Positions 1 through 11,183 of a stretch of DNA of 64,000 bases are shown piece by piece. The translations under genes and the position numbers were made by a program. The DNA comes from Agriotes lineatus (Eukaryota; Arthropoda; Insecta; Coleoptera; Elateridae). How positions within the stretch are numbered: position 1 is the first letter of the stretch; every line of letters starts with the position of its first letter. The notes beneath the pieces were generated by a model. The model did no database searches. It saw only the letters and a program-made list of their open reading frames with translations, and was not told the DNA's origin. The stretch spans positions 75,469,061 to 75,533,060 of the forward strand of contig OW679203.1 in assembly GCA_940337035.1 (NCBI GenBank), given 5' to 3'.

Positions 1-1507
1 GTAACCTACTACTTGCTTCCTCACTAGTAGTTGCCGTGGCATATAAAATAAATATATTTTAGTGTTGCAAAATAATTTGTTCGAGTCTTTATTTATTGTT
101 TAAATAATTAGCTAGATATTATGCCCTTTTTATAAATTCAATCGTAAATTCATTACTAGAATGGCTAACTTTAAGAACCTCCTCTCCTCTCACAAGTTGG
201 GTTTCTACAGAAATTAGGCTTGTGACAACTTTCTTAATTAGTATTAGATCAAATGAAAAATAAAGAAATACGATCTCACTACATATAACCACAAAATAAC
301 GCATATGCCTTTGGTATTATAAAAACCTTCACAGACAAATTGATATAAACATAATCGAACTCAATGTTTCATAATTACGTAAGAAAACAATCTATTTATT
401 GAGCATGTGGTTAAAGCAAAACTTCTATATTCTGTGGTTACAATAGCTGCTAATTCCAGCCACATGGAGTAACTCGTCGCGGTCAGGACGGCAGGCTATT
501 TGGATTCAAACAAAGCAAGCCACACCAGGGCTCCTGCGGTTATTGCAACTTTCCGTCTAGTAAAATCAGTTGGTTACGACCAAAACCCCTACGACAGCAA
601 CAAAGCCTCCTCTGGTAGCTGCCTGGTACTCCAAACCAACTCGTATCGCCTCCAAATACGCTCTTCTATAGCTAACAATCTTCACCAGCTGCTTACCGAA
701 GTCTCCAATTCGGATGGTGCCCCAAACAACTCCAAAATTACCAGCATGAGCATTCAAATCACCTCAAGGGTACACCAATATCATCCAACACAATAAAGCA
801 ATAATTGCGGGTAATCAAAAATTTTATTATTAGAAGTTTTTTTTACAAATTTTTGAACCCACTACATAACCTTGTTGATGGTGTCCCAGAAGTAAAATTT
901 TAAAAAAACATCTTCGGCTGGTTTGACAACCTCACTACGTTCGGCAGCCAAGTTACTAGCCTCTCCACATAAAGCTTCATTTTGCATTTAAGAATTATTA
1001 AAAAGTAAATAAGTGCCACAATTGTTGACAAAATGAAATCTAGTATTAAGTTAATGTAAAACAAATGAAGTATCAGTTACTAGATAATAAGTTAAAAAAT
1101 AATGTAAAAAAATTAATCTCCCACAATTTTTTTTGTTTTTGCTGTTGCTGATTTCTATGTGTTAACTTAATAAAACCTATTAATCAAGTTAAATGGTGTT
1201 GAATTAATTTAAGGTTTGTGAAGTTAATGTCAGATGATGTAAGTTAATATATGAACAAGAGGTAATAAAGGGCTTCCTGGTTGAGTGCAAGCAGGAGCCA
1301 TTGGTGCAGCTCGTTTGCGAATGTATGATGTTGCTGGTAAAAGATGTGGACTGAGTACGACATTCGCTGGTTCTTGGATCGGTGAAAGTAACATTAAGAT
1401 AAAGAAAGGCGCCGTGCAGCTGAAGGTGTTGCAGCCATCCAGGGTCAAAAGGTAATCCTGAGTTTGGAGTTTATTGCGGTTACCTCTTTTACCTACCGGT
1501 GTAGAGG
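1..1507. other. No recognisable gene
   Basis: AT-rich sequence with only short open frames on both strands (for example 500-796 on + and 566-757 on -, which overlap each other). I see no domain, repeat or splice-like structure that I can name here. Confidence 0.5.
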
Positions 1508-1649
1508 CTGGTGCTTTGTATGCTAGCATCTGACGGTACAGTGCTCAAATTGCCCCGGTTTCATGTTACAAAGTTGGAGTTCGCCTTTTGAGCTTGCATA
1601 GTAACCATTGTGTTATGTGTGTCTGTTGATGACGTGTTGACCTTGTTAC
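1508..1649 (-). repeat. SINE copy, 3' part (split by hAT)
   Basis: This segment matches 8268-8415, the body of a tRNA-derived SINE, at most positions (shared blocks such as GCTGGTGCTTT, GGCGGTAC/GACGGTAC, TTGCCCCGG). The match resumes right after the hAT element at 5067, so the SINE was the target of the hAT insertion. The tRNA-like head is absent, as in a 5'-truncated SINE. Orientation is inferred from the head seen in the 8.3-kb copy. Confidence 0.75.
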
Positions 1650-4600
1650 CAGGGCCGCGTCGCATATTTTGGTTGCCTGTGTGCCGATATTTTTTGTTGC
1701 CCCTAACTCTAGTAGTACTTTCAAAAGTAAAAGAAACTTCAAACTCACAAAGAAATTTCCTATATTAAAATACAGAATAAAAATATAAAATAAAATACAA
1801 AAGAAAAAAAGTTTATAACAAACCTTAAGAAGTTTAATACATAAATAAAATGGCTGAACTTTTAACAAAATAACAGTAAATATAGGCACAAACATATGAT
1901 TAGAATAAATCTAAGTATTTACAAGAACTCAACGCGCCTGGTTTTTATTTCCGAAAACTTTTTAATAAATTCATGAAGTTGTAGTTGCTCGGCATGTTCA
2001 TGTTCTATTGAAATTGTAGCCATATTGATCAGTCTGGTTTGGGTCATGGTGGTTCTCAAATAATTTTTTATAATTTTGAGTTTTCAAATGATCGTTCGCC
2101 TGATTCTACTGATACAGGCAAAGTTAGTAAAATTCTTAGCGCAATCACAGTGTTAGGAAACGTAGTGCATAAACTGTTTTCTAAAATATATTCCAGTACG
2201 TTAAACGCAGTCATACTAGCTCTTAGCATATACTTCAAAACATTTATTTTTTGGTAAAGTTCTAGGGCATCAATGTCCGTTTCATTTTCTACTACTGTTA
2301 GACAGTTTTAGTTGTAGGTCTTTGCAGTTATTTAAAATGGCTTCATCTTCAACTTCTTTTAAACCGTGCACATTATAAAGAAAATTAAACATGCTACTGT
2401 GTTCTTTTAGTAGGTCAAATCGATTATTTAAGGAACTTAAAGCCGTGTCTATTACAATCAAATAAAAATTAATTTTGAAATTTAATTCGGGAGTATGCAC
2501 ACTTTCATCTGAATGTTCATACTGAAATTGGGTTTTCTTTTTTCTTCGTCGCACAGTGAAATTATCGAGAAATTTTGGTTCTACCTCCATCTCTTCAGCT
2601 ATTTGTTTTGCAGTACATATACAGTCGGATCCCCCTTCATCGCTACGTTTTGTTTGAAAAAATGTGATGAGATTATTTATTAAGTCCAAACATATTCCAA
2701 GATTTAACGTTGGCTGTTGGATCATTTTACTTACAACATTAATTTTTGACAAAATTTCATGCCAAACTGCAATACAGCAAATACATTTAAAAGATTGAAT
2801 TTTGGCTGCTAAACACTTGGCTTGATGGCGCGTAGTAGAATCTTTATTTGAATCTTCTACAATATCTAGTAATGCGTCGTGAATTTCAGGAAGTTGAAAT
2901 CGCAAAGGTAAAACTGCATCAATTCTACTCTCCCACCTTGTTTGCGATATAGGCTTTAATGTTAAACTTTGTATGTGAGTTTCTAAAACTCCCCATCTTT
3001 TGTGGACGAAGAAAAAAATACAAACAGCTCTTGAACTGTATTAAAAAAATCAACAGTTTCGAAATTGATTTTTGCAGCGTCATTAACTACAAGGTTCAGA
3101 TTGTGTGCTGAACAAGGCACGAGGATTGATGTTTAAAATTTTTCTCTGTAAACCGTTGTGAACACCTCTCATATTCGCTCCATTTTCATAACCTTGACCA
3201 CGCATGTTGTAAATGTTCAAATTTAGATCCTCCAATTTTGCTATAACAAATTCACTTAACCCTTCACCTGTCGAATTTGTAATAGGGCAAAAACCTAAGA
3301 AATGTTCATGGACTTCTACCTTTCTAGATGTGGTGTTTAGTTTTACGAAACGAATGATTATCGTTAATTGTTCCGTGTGACTAGCATCGGGTGTGCAGTC
3401 TAATATTAAAGAGAAATATTTGGACTCTTGTACCATTCCCAAAATAGATTCTTTTATTTCATTTGACAATAAATTTAGGATTTCGTTCTGAAATTTGTCG
3501 CCCAGATAAGTGGGCATATATTTCAAACTTTTTGAAGTTTTAATTCGTCTTACGTGGGCTGACATAGTAGCATCAAATTTAGACACCATTTCAACAAGTT
3601 TTAAAAAATTCCCGTTATTGGCATCAAAAAGTTTATTTGATTTTCCACGAAACGCGAGATTTTGACGAGCCAAAAATTGCATGAAGTATATAATTCGTTA
3701 TATCAAGTCATACCAATGTTTTTTTTCAATGTTATAAACTTCTTGTTGAATTTTGTCTATAGTTGTTTGGGTCTTAAATGCCTTTGCTAGTTTTATCCAT
3801 TTGTTGCAATTTTTAATGTGTATTGAACTTTTTTCATGCCTGGATAATATCAACGATAAATGTTGCCAGTCAGCTGAACCTTCAGTGACTAAAGTATGGC
3901 TTATGCTTAAATAATTTACAACAAAAACAAAAAACTGAATTTTTTAATACCGAGTACAATAACCAATTTATTTCGCATTTCTCGCCATTTGGCAATGTCC
4001 TATAATAATATACGTCAGAAAATTTGCGTCCCTTCTCATCGGCAGGATAGTTACGTTTTTTTACTTGCTTAGGTTGATTTTGTACCAAGATTTGAATAGA
4101 GTTATTTGATAAATTATCTGGCCACATACGAGGATCATCACTTATTATATCTTCGGCTAGTTCGGGTGGGAAAGGGGCTGTTACATGCTGATGAATTTCC
4201 TCTTGTCCGTCTCCTAATTCTTGCTCAGTTTTTTTACAATGTCTTCAGACGGTTGTTGCTGGGCTTTACTGGTAGATGTAGATGGCCGGAGATGTTCTTG
4301 AATTTCCTCTTCTCCCTCTTCTAACTGCTCCTCAGTTTTTTCTTCAATGTCTTCAGAGGACTCTTGATCGGCTTTACTAGTAGATGTAGATGGTTGCGGG
4401 TGTTGTAATTTCAAATATTTTTCTAATGCCCCAGCTTGTTTTTCTACATTTTTCCGCTTTTCTAGTTGCTTTATTCAATGTTGATAACCAGATTCTTGTT
4501 TTCTCGGCATTGTTCAGCTGCAGTAATTAAATGTCTGAAAGCATAACAAAGTAAAGAAATGAGAAAAAAATCAAAACGAATTTCAGCCCCGAATAAAAAG

Positions 4601-5066
4601 AATAAAAAAATTGAAAATTATTTGATTACTTACATGTTTCGCTTTTGTCCCCGTACTACTTTTATTGCAACACTCAACACAACTTGCACACTTTATCACT
4701 TGAATGCGGAAATGACAATGAACCCGAAAATGTTATTTTCTCCCTAAGAGAAATAGAACTAAAGATAAATCGAATTGCTGCAGCCAAAACAGTAATAAAT
4801 AATCGTTTTAAAGATTCGTACGTGCTTTAATATTTATTTACAAAGTTTTCGGGTGTGTGATCGCGTTTATCAAGATAAGACGGATAGGTTTACATAATCA
4901 ACTCGGTAGGCATGGAATTTTATTTTTCACTCTTTGATAATTTTTATTAGATAGGGAGACTCAGTAATAGAAGAATAAAACATATCGAATTCCCTTCGTG
5001 TTGCCCCTAAACGGACTGTTGCCCGTGTGCGGTGCACACACCGCACACTGGGGCGGCGCGCCCCTG
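1650..5066 (-). mobile_element. hAT DNA transposon, degenerate, 8-bp TSD
   Basis: The element starts CAGGGCCGCG and ends CGCGCCCCTG, so the ends are short inverted repeats of the hAT type (CAGGG). It is flanked by a perfect 8-bp duplication CTTGTTAC at 1642-1649 and 5067-5074, which is diagnostic of hAT insertion. Further inward the two ends share a TTGCCCCTAA-like block. The interior holds one broken transposase gene on the minus strand. The host site is a SINE whose uninterrupted relative lies at 8268-8582, so the empty site can be read in the same window. Length is 3,417 bp, close to a full-length element, but coding capacity is lost. Confidence 0.92.
1919..4510 (-). pseudogene. hAT transposase (ZMYM1/DUF4371 type), broken
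   Basis: Reading the minus strand from the ATG at 4510, the product shows in order: an acidic linker in which a PSTSTSKA...SEDI unit is duplicated (4214-4414), a TTF-type zinc-finger region with CFCCKLF (3882-4127), a DUF4371 part of the hAT RNase H-like catalytic domain with SLILDCTPDASHTEQ and GQGYENGANM (3083-3682), a helical middle (2282-2905) and a C-terminal hAT dimerisation block that includes RILLTLPVSVESGERSF (about 2060-2180, frame changes around it). Zinc-finger MYM-type 1-like proteins are the closest well-known relatives. Several stop codons and frameshifts separate the pieces, so it cannot make an active enzyme. Function in life was cut-and-paste transposition in the nucleus. 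Confidence 0.9.
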
Positions 5067-5115
5067 CTTGTTACTCTGTCTCTTAGGTCTGTGGTTTCGA
5101 TTAGAGCACATAGTA
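5067..5115 (-). repeat. SINE copy, remainder after hAT
   Basis: CTTGTTAC followed by TCTCTTAGGTCTGTG and GAGCACA continues the SINE homology seen at 8404-8447. It ends at GAGCACA, before the tRNA-like head. Confidence 0.65.
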
Positions 5116-5359
5116 AAATAAAGTTTATTCTCTCTTGTAATCAAAATTTAAAAAAAACTGAAATTAAATGACATCCCAAGAGCACAATGAAATATATAAA
5201 TTAATCCTATAATAGTTCGGATATTTTCGAAGGACAAAAAAATTTCTAGACATATTGACATTACTGAGATGGAAATTCGAAGAAGGAAATTCGAATCTTC
5301 ATGGATTTTGTAGTTCACATCACTATTAAGTTGTTGTGTCATTTTTAAAATGTATTATA

Positions 5360-5640
5360 GGTTCCAAGTGGTGTAGCTTGAACAAGCGTGCACGTTCGAT
5401 CAGTAGAGTTAAGCAACGCTCTTTCTGGTCAGAACTTGGATGGGAGTTCCACGGCTGATTTTCTCGGCGCCTCGTGGTACGGCTACCACGGAAATAGTTG
5501 GTCCCGGATGTCATAATAACATCATGACAGTTGTTTGTGGGGTTGGAAGTCCCCATAAAATGTACAGCGACGCCTATAATTGGCCTAACGGCTGTTGGCT
5601 GAGTACCAAAATAAAAATAATAAAAATAAAAAATATATAT
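5360..5640 (+). repeat. 5S-rRNA-like SINE (SINE3 type), candidate
   Basis: The stretch 5382-5450 resembles 5S rRNA, including the internal-promoter blocks GTTAAGCAACG and AACTTGGATGGG. It is followed by a non-5S body and an A-rich tail with AAATAA-like units at 5610-5640. This is the layout of 5S-derived SINEs. It is not a functional 5S gene: several conserved positions are changed and the 3' part does not match. I could not define a target duplication. Confidence 0.6.
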
Positions 5641-6417
5641 AGTATATAGAGTTACCTACTTTATGTTTCTGCTGGTATAAATAACTGATTCAACATTATT
5701 AATATTTATCTATTACTAAAAATGTTTTCTATATTTTCTTTAAACGGTTGAATAAAACATTTCATTTTTGAGATTTTATACAACGCCTATGCTACTTACA
5801 ATAATAATTATTTATTTAAAAAATTATAACCAGTTAATGAAATATTTACTGATAAATTCAGATTTAATTAAACGCAGAATAACAACTAGAACGTCAAGGA
5901 TTTGCGTACAATTGGCAATGCTGGTTTTGTCATAAAACAAAATCAATTGAATGTGACTTTTACTAAAAAGACCTATAACAGGAAAGTCTTGTTTACACCA
6001 ACGAAACTGTCTGATCTGGTCTAAAAACCTAATGGACGCATTATAGCTACTCAGCACACGACGATAAATTCTAACTTACAGTTTATATCCACTGAGTGGA
6101 AATGTCTGTACTTTTCTCGAAAACGTCTGCATATTACAAATTACACTAACATTTCTTCTACAAAAACTGCTCTGACAACAGGTTTGCTTACAAGTCTTGT
6201 ATGTGATAGGGGTACTAGCCTATTAGGAAAACGCGGGTGCTGAAGTTAAAGCTTTACCAACTCAGTGGTAAATCCTTCAAATATAAAGTTTTTATACTCT
6301 ACGATTCTATGGGTGAAACGTCCCCCGTGATTACCTAGTAGCTCTAGTGGTGGTGGTTCCAGTCGCTCTATCGTACTGCACCCCAAAACCCAAATGCAAC
6401 AATTTCATGTTATTTGT
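5641..6417 (+). promoter_or_regulatory. Upstream region and first exon of zinc-finger gene 1
   Basis: No protein gene is supported here (the short minus-strand frame at 5824-6057 is not recognised). The part from about 6080 to 6417 is similar to 15060-15361 upstream of the second zinc-finger gene: both contain CTACAAAAACT, an ...ACTCAGTGG/CCTCAGTGG... element and a CGTACTGCACCC block. I read this as a duplicated promoter plus non-coding first exon ending at the splice donor at 6418. No clear TATA box is seen. Confidence 0.5.
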
Positions 6418-6521
6418 GTAAGTGAAAAGGTGAAAATAAGATATAGAAAATGTGTTAATATTTTGTAAATAAACGTAACCAACTTAACCTAACTAAATTT
6501 CACGATGTGTTGTGTTTCCAG
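6418..6521 (+). other. 5'UTR intron of zinc-finger gene 1
   Basis: Donor GTAAGTG at 6418 and acceptor TTTCCAG ending at 6521 delimit 104 bp. The same layout occurs before both paralogues (15362-15443 and 29769-29843), with alignable exon sequence on each side. The intron lies 43 bp before the start codon. The prediction rests on consensus sites and conservation among the three copies. Confidence 0.7.
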
Positions 6522-6564
6522 ATATTGGAGTAAATAAATACCGACTCGCATATTTTGTTATAAA

Positions 6565-7737
6565 ATGAAGGTGAAACATGAATTGGTTGAACATAATTTG
6601 CATAATGCAATAACCAGCATGTTACATGAACCACTACGGAATCTGGATGAAAGTAAAGTAGGAAACCTGCATATAAAGCAAGAGGATGTTGAAGGCACTA
6701 CAGACAACACGGCTTACCATGAATCGGCACTTAAACATGAGGAAGTTGATATAAAAGACGAATTGCTTACTTCGTGTGCAGCAACTGAAAGCCCCTCAGA
6801 AGAACCGTTTGTTCCAAAAGTTTGTGAATATGAAGCAGAAAGTAGAAGTAATTTCCTGGAAAATGTGACGATTGATACAAAGCAATTTTACTCATGCTTA
6901 ATTTGCCCGTATAAAGCAACACAGAAGGGTAGCTTAGTTATACATATGAGACGACACACAGGCGAAAAACCTTATTCATGTTCTATTTGCCAATATAAAA
7001 CGGCAGAGAAGGGTAGTTTAGTTAAACATATGAGGACTCATACTGGTGAAAAACCGTATTCATGTTCTATTTGCGATTATAAAGCCACAGAGAAGCCTAG
7101 CGTAGTTAAACATATGAGGATACACTCTGGAGAAAAGCCTTATTCTTGTTCTATTTGCGAGTATAAAGCAGCAGAAAAGTGTAACTTAGTTCAACATATG
7201 AAGACACATACAGCAGAAAAGCCTTATTCATGTTCTATTTGTGACTATAAAACGGTACGTAAAGATTATTTAGTGAGTCATGTGAAAACTCATGCAGGTG
7301 GAAAACCTTATTCGTGTTCTATTTGCCACCATAAAGTGGCAAGGAAAGATAACTTAGTTCAACATATGAAAAAACATACAGGTGAAAAGCCGTTTTCATG
7401 TTCTATTTGTGACTATAAAGCTGCACGTAAAGATTATTTAGTGAGTCATGTCAAATTTCATACAGGCGAAAAACCTTATTCTTGTTCTATTTGCGAGTAT
7501 AAAGTAGCAACAAAAAGAAACGTACTTCAACATATGAAGAAACACACAGGTGAAAAGCCTTATTCATGTTCTATTTGTGACTATAAAGCAACACGTAAAG
7601 ATTATTTAGTGAGTCATGTCAAATTGCACACAGCAGAAAAACCTTATTCATGCTATATTTGCCAGTATAAAGCAGCAAAGAGGGATTACTTAGTTAAACA
7701 TATGAAGAGACATAGAGATGAAAAGAGTCCTGTTTAA
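6565..7737 (+). CDS. C2H2 zinc-finger protein, 10 fingers (paralogue 1)
   Basis: A 390-residue protein, probably a nuclear DNA-binding regulator. Residues 1-108 are an acidic, non-finger region with several psi-K-x-E motifs (VKHE, IKQE, LKHE, IKDE), the SUMO-attachment consensus. From about residue 109 there are ten C-x2-C-x12-H-x3-H fingers joined by TGEKPY or TAEKPY linkers. The fingers are of the REST/ZFY type, with Tyr two residues after the second Cys (CQYK, CDYK) instead of the usual Phe at the fourth position. D-type fingers of the form CDYK...RKDYLVSHVK alternate with E/Q/H-type fingers in the C-terminal half. The start is the first ATG after the predicted 5'UTR intron and matches the start of both paralogues. 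After the stop at 7737 the frame continues as one more decayed finger. The target genes are unknown and no orthologue is assigned. Confidence 0.9.
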   Translation: MKVKHELVEHNLHNAITSMLHEPLRNLDESKVGNLHIKQEDVEGTTDNTAYHESALKHEEVDIKDELLTSCAATESPSEEPFVPKVCEYEAESRSNFLENVTIDTKQFYSCLICPYKATQKGSLVIHMRRHTGEKPYSCSICQYKTAEKGSLVKHMRTHTGEKPYSCSICDYKATEKPSVVKHMRIHSGEKPYSCSICEYKAAEKCNLVQHMKTHTAEKPYSCSICDYKTVRKDYLVSHVKTHAGGKPYSCSICHHKVARKDNLVQHMKKHTGEKPFSCSICDYKAARKDYLVSHVKFHTGEKPYSCSICEYKVATKRNVLQHMKKHTGEKPYSCSICDYKATRKDYLVSHVKLHTAEKPYSCYICQYKAAKRDYLVKHMKRHRDEKSPV

Positions 7738-7880
7738 CTATAAAGCAGCACATAAGCGTAGCTTAGTTATACTGTAATGATAGCCGCAATTTGTCTATCG
7801 TTATGTAAGTTGGTAATAAAATTATAAATAAATAGAGATTCTCACACAATTACAAAATTAGGTTTAATAAGAATTAATTG
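7738..7880 (+). other. 3' end of zinc-finger gene 1
   Basis: Right after the stop, LYKAAHKRSLVI is a remnant of an eleventh finger. AATAAA and AAATAAAT around 7815-7833 are likely polyadenylation signals. The segment from about 7770 on is alignable with 31560-31670 downstream of the third zinc-finger gene. Confidence 0.6.
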
Positions 7881-8136
7881 AGCCGGCAGTACGGCTGAGT
7901 GGTGTTGCAGCTCTCACGGCACTTGTGAAAGTTAAGCTCCATTCTGCTTGGTCAGTACTTGTATGGGTGAACATCTGGAGAGCAGGCATAGTGTTCTAGC
8001 TTGGACAGGCTCTACTACCTCAAGTACCTTCGTCGAATTTAAAAAGGCACATATCCTCAGCAGCTTTGTGTGCCAGGCACCCCGAGACTGTGTAAACGGT
8101 ATAACGGGTTACAGACTTACAGATTATGTATGTATG
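7881..8136 (+). mobile_element. 5S-like SINE with 13-bp target duplication
   Basis: TAAGAATTAATTG at 7868-7880 is repeated exactly at 8137-8149, bracketing 256 bp that end in a (TATG)n-type tail. The head resembles 5S rRNA weakly but collinearly (GTTAAGCTCC, GTCAGTACTTGTATGGGTGA). The body after about 8000 is unrelated to 5S. This is the signature of LINE-driven retroposition of a 5S-derived SINE. The homologous position downstream of zinc-finger gene 3 (about 31660) lacks the insertion. Confidence 0.85.
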
Positions 8137-8267
8137 TAAGAATTAATTGTAAATCTCAGGGCTTATTAAAAATGTTCTGATTTGTATTATTAATTGCAAT
8201 TGCATAATAGATAATATATTTACAAATATAAATGTATATATTTATTATCTGTAACCTCATTTATCTT

Positions 8268-8582
8268 GCTGGTGCTTTATGCGCTGGCATCTGGCGGTAC
8301 AATGCTGAATTGCCCCGGATTCGGGATACAGAGTTGGAGCGCGCCTTTGGTGCTTGCGCAGCAACCATTGCGTGAGGTGTGCGTCTTAGTGATGTGTTGA
8401 CCTGGTTACTTTATCTCTTAGGTCTGTGATTCTGAGTAGAGCACAGTTCATTTGGTGCCCAACTGTGAATGGTCTCACCGATTCCAATCGCCAAGGCCAC
8501 GGAAAAATTCCGACCCCCGCGGGATTCGAACCGAGTACTTGCTTAATGCAAGCCTGGCGCTTACCCAACTGTGCCACGCTGC
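8268..8582 (-). mobile_element. tRNA-derived SINE
   Basis: On the minus strand the sequence begins with a tRNA-like head: an A-box region TGGCACAGTTGGGTAAGCG and a B box GGTTCGAATCC about 35 bp apart, at 8520-8580. A body of about 230 bp follows and is shared with 1508-1649 and 5067-5115. The head gives a pol III promoter. No target duplication was found by eye, so the exact 3' end is approximate. Confidence 0.8.
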
Positions 8583-8739
8583 TTCTTCACAAATATAAAT
8601 ATAAATTCATATTTTTAAAACTGAATAGAACTTACACTATCGCATAACGAATGTTAAATTTTAACTTTAGAAGATAATCATAAAGAACAGCTTACTCACA
8701 AAATAACAGAAATTGGCAGATTTTAATATAAACACTCGC

Positions 8740-9090
8740 ATATATATTCAACACTTTGTTACTGTCCAGGACGTTTCCAGAGGAATTAAAAATTTCACTT
8801 GTGATACCAGTATTCACAAAGGGAGACAAAAAGCTAACCGAAAATTACAGTTCAATTTGTCTATTATCAGTAATATCAAAACATATAGAAGAATTAATGG
8901 CAACCTGTTTAAACTCATTTATTATAAAAACTAACATCTTAAACAGTTCTGAATTTGGATTTACTCAAAATATGAAAACGTATACAAATGGCAACATTCA
9001 ATTTCTTCAACGAAATAGGGGTTCCTCTCGAAAATGATTCTCAAATTATAGGCATTTTCTGTGATTTATCCTTTGATCATAGTTAAATAA
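8740..9090 (+). pseudogene. Jockey/CR1-like LINE reverse transcriptase fragment
   Basis: Conceptual translation gives FPEELKISLVIPVFTKGDKK, then LLSVISKHIEEL and EFGFTQN, the fingers part of a non-LTR reverse transcriptase. After a frameshift near 9020, IGIFCDLSFDH follows, which is the block around the first catalytic Asp. The segment then stops. It is a short, inactive piece. Confidence 0.8.
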
Positions 9091-9232
9091 CTTACCGTTT
9101 CTTTTCCCTGCAGCCACTTAGGTTTTGATATGCACATGACATTATGATTAGAAATTGTATTCATTTATTGTAATTAGAAAGTGTATATATTGTGAAATAA
9201 ATTACTTTATTTATTTTATTTACAGTCGAACT

Positions 9233-9420
9233 CCATATCTCGAACTTCGATAAGTCGAATACCTCGATTACTCGAATTGACGTCAAATTCCCAACCTAAT
9301 TGCTATATTTTTCCATGTACAAATCTCTCGATAATACGAATTTCGATAACACGAAGTTTTCGATATCTCGAAGCGATTTATAAACCCCTAAAGCGCCATT
9401 TTCCCTCCATTACTCGATTT
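9233..9420. repeat. pogo/Tigger-like terminal sequence
   Basis: The stretch starts CAGTCGAACTCCATATCTCG and is rich in repeated CTCGAA/TTCGATA motifs. This resembles the terminal repeats of pogo/Tigger-type elements of the Tc1/mariner superfamily. I see only one end and no transposase nearby, so it is a single-end remnant at best. Confidence 0.45.
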
Positions 9421-9639
9421 TAGAAGCAAATATTCAGTTTAGCACTAACGATTACGTTATGAAGTGCTGTAAATAGTGAATAACATTCTTAAGAGTTATT
9501 TATGACAATACTTTTTTGTATTTCAAAGGATTTGCAAGCTTGCAACACCTAAAATATACAGTCGCCTCTTGTTGAACGGGCATTAATTGTTTTGTCTACA
9601 CAGGTAGTATCTAATTTGGGATTATCGAATATTTGAATC

Positions 9640-9990
9640 CAGTTTAATCCAGCGGTTTTCTTAAAGTCATCATACCAGCGCATGGGTGGTCGTCCTCTTC
9701 CCCTTTTGTGTTCGTATGCTGCTTCTGGCTACATGTCCTGCATAGCTCCATTTCAGTTGGGCGATTTTAACTCCTATGTCTGTCACTTTGGTGATGTCTC
9801 TAATTCTTTCGTTTCGGACTTTATCCTTCCTTGTGATGTTCAGCATTGCCCTTTAAATCGCTCGTTGAGCTACCCTTATTGACTCGTTATTTCCTTTCGT
9901 TGTTGCCCAATTTTCCGCTCCATAGGTCATAGATGGCAGAACACACTGGTCGAACACTTTAGTTTTCAGACTTTGGGCTATTTTTTTCCT
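9640..9990 (-). pseudogene. RTE-like LINE ORF2 C-terminal fragment
   Basis: The minus strand reads VFDQCVLPSMTYGAENWATT, then ITKVTDIGVKIAQLKWSYAGHVAR with a frame break towards 9680. These are the conserved blocks at the C-terminal end of RTE-type LINE polyproteins. Only the 3' end is present. Confidence 0.75.
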
Positions 9991-10088
9991 ATTATTTCCT
10001 AAAAAATAGCAAAATAGCCCAAATAAAAGTTATGGAGTCACACAAACGCAAATAGTGAAAATACTTATGCACGCATATGTACTGTATG

Positions 10089-10502
10089 TGTAACGCTAGC
10101 TCCCGCTTCAAATTTTAATTATACGCAAAATGTATTAAATTTTATACATCGCCTTATCGAGCGTTACATCTATCCGGCACTTGGTTTTCCGATAACGAGA
10201 AGGGTCCCGCTATGCTCAAAGTTGCGCTGAATGACCGACCGCGCCGCCTCCCACTCAACGATATGTGAACCGGCTGTTCTGATAACCCGGCTCGATGAGT
10301 ATATAAGAAGACTCCGCAACCGTTTAAACTTCTGTGAGTCCACCGATCACGACCAGCAAATGTTCTAGCCTGGAAGAGCTTTCCGCTTTAGACCCTCTTG
10401 GGCTTAGAACCTCAATCCGTCCGTCAAACTTGAGATTTATTCTATATATAGCTAAGTACTATTCTTATACATTTCGCACGTTCTATGTGAGTACTTACTA
10501 CA
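10089..10502 (+). repeat. LTR-like segment (candidate solo LTR)
   Basis: The segment starts TGTAACG and ends ACTACA. It has a TATA-like box TATATAAGAAG at 10300-10310 with a plausible initiation region 25-30 bp downstream. That order resembles a solo LTR. I found no second copy in the window and no flanking duplication, so this is only a suggestion. Confidence 0.3.
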
Positions 10503-10991
10503 CATGGTCTGAATTCATATGATTTTGAATTGAGTACTTTTTTTGTAGTAGATGATTGGGGAGATGGTTTTTCTGGTGCATGTTTATTGACAAACTGACA
10601 GGATTTTGTGATCTTTCAATTTCTGTCGATTAAAGGTACAATTATTCTGATAAAACCAAAAACTTTTATATCGGATATCATGAAATTTTTTTTATAACGC
10701 ATGATTTCATGTAATGGGTGCTGCGCCCAATCAACTACTTTGTACATTGGCAAACTGATTTAAACATAGTCACCGATTCTAAGAAAAGAAAAATTGTATA
10801 TCAATGATCTTTGCAAAGAACCAAAGATATAAGTAGATAAATTTCGTTTCTTTTAAATGCAATAGATAGAATGATCGCTGACAGAGCAACAGAAAGGTTT
10901 GATGTTTATTTCAAAGAGAACTATTTAATCTTCTTCTTCGTTCTTATATGGTATCACATATAGGTAGGCATAAACTACTTCTATTTTCCTT
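10503..10991. other. No recognisable gene
   Basis: AT-rich spacer between the LTR-like segment and a LINE fragment. I see nothing identifiable in it. Confidence 0.5.
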
Positions 10992-11183
10992 TTAAGCACC
11001 TTCTGAAGTCGACGTCCAGCTTTCCCGCCATCGTTTTGCTGGTCTTCCTTGAGTTCGTTTGCCCACTGGTTGGTTGTTTTTGGCAATCTTGGCTAACTTG
11101 TTATTATCCATCCTTTGTATATGTTTGTCCCATTGTTTTCTTCTGTGTCGTACCAGTTTGGCTATGTCCTGTATATTGCTCAT
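10992..11183 (-). pseudogene. LINE ORF2 C-terminal fragment
   Basis: The 63-residue frame RHRRKQWDKHIQRM ... GKRTQGRPAKRWRE is the Arg-rich C-terminal motif common to RTE-type LINE polyproteins. It lacks the reverse transcriptase domain. Confidence 0.7.

Noticed and set aside
500..796. 98-codon + strand frame and its 63-codon antisense partner
   Set aside because: No domain, no splice or promoter context, and both strands are open over the same short stretch.
5382..5450. Functional 5S rRNA gene
   Set aside because: Only part of the 5S sequence matches, with changes at conserved positions and a SINE-like body and A-rich tail.
5824..6057. 77-codon minus-strand frame upstream of zinc-finger gene 1
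   Set aside because: Hydrophobic and AT-rich, with no family I recognise and no homologous frame upstream of the paralogues.
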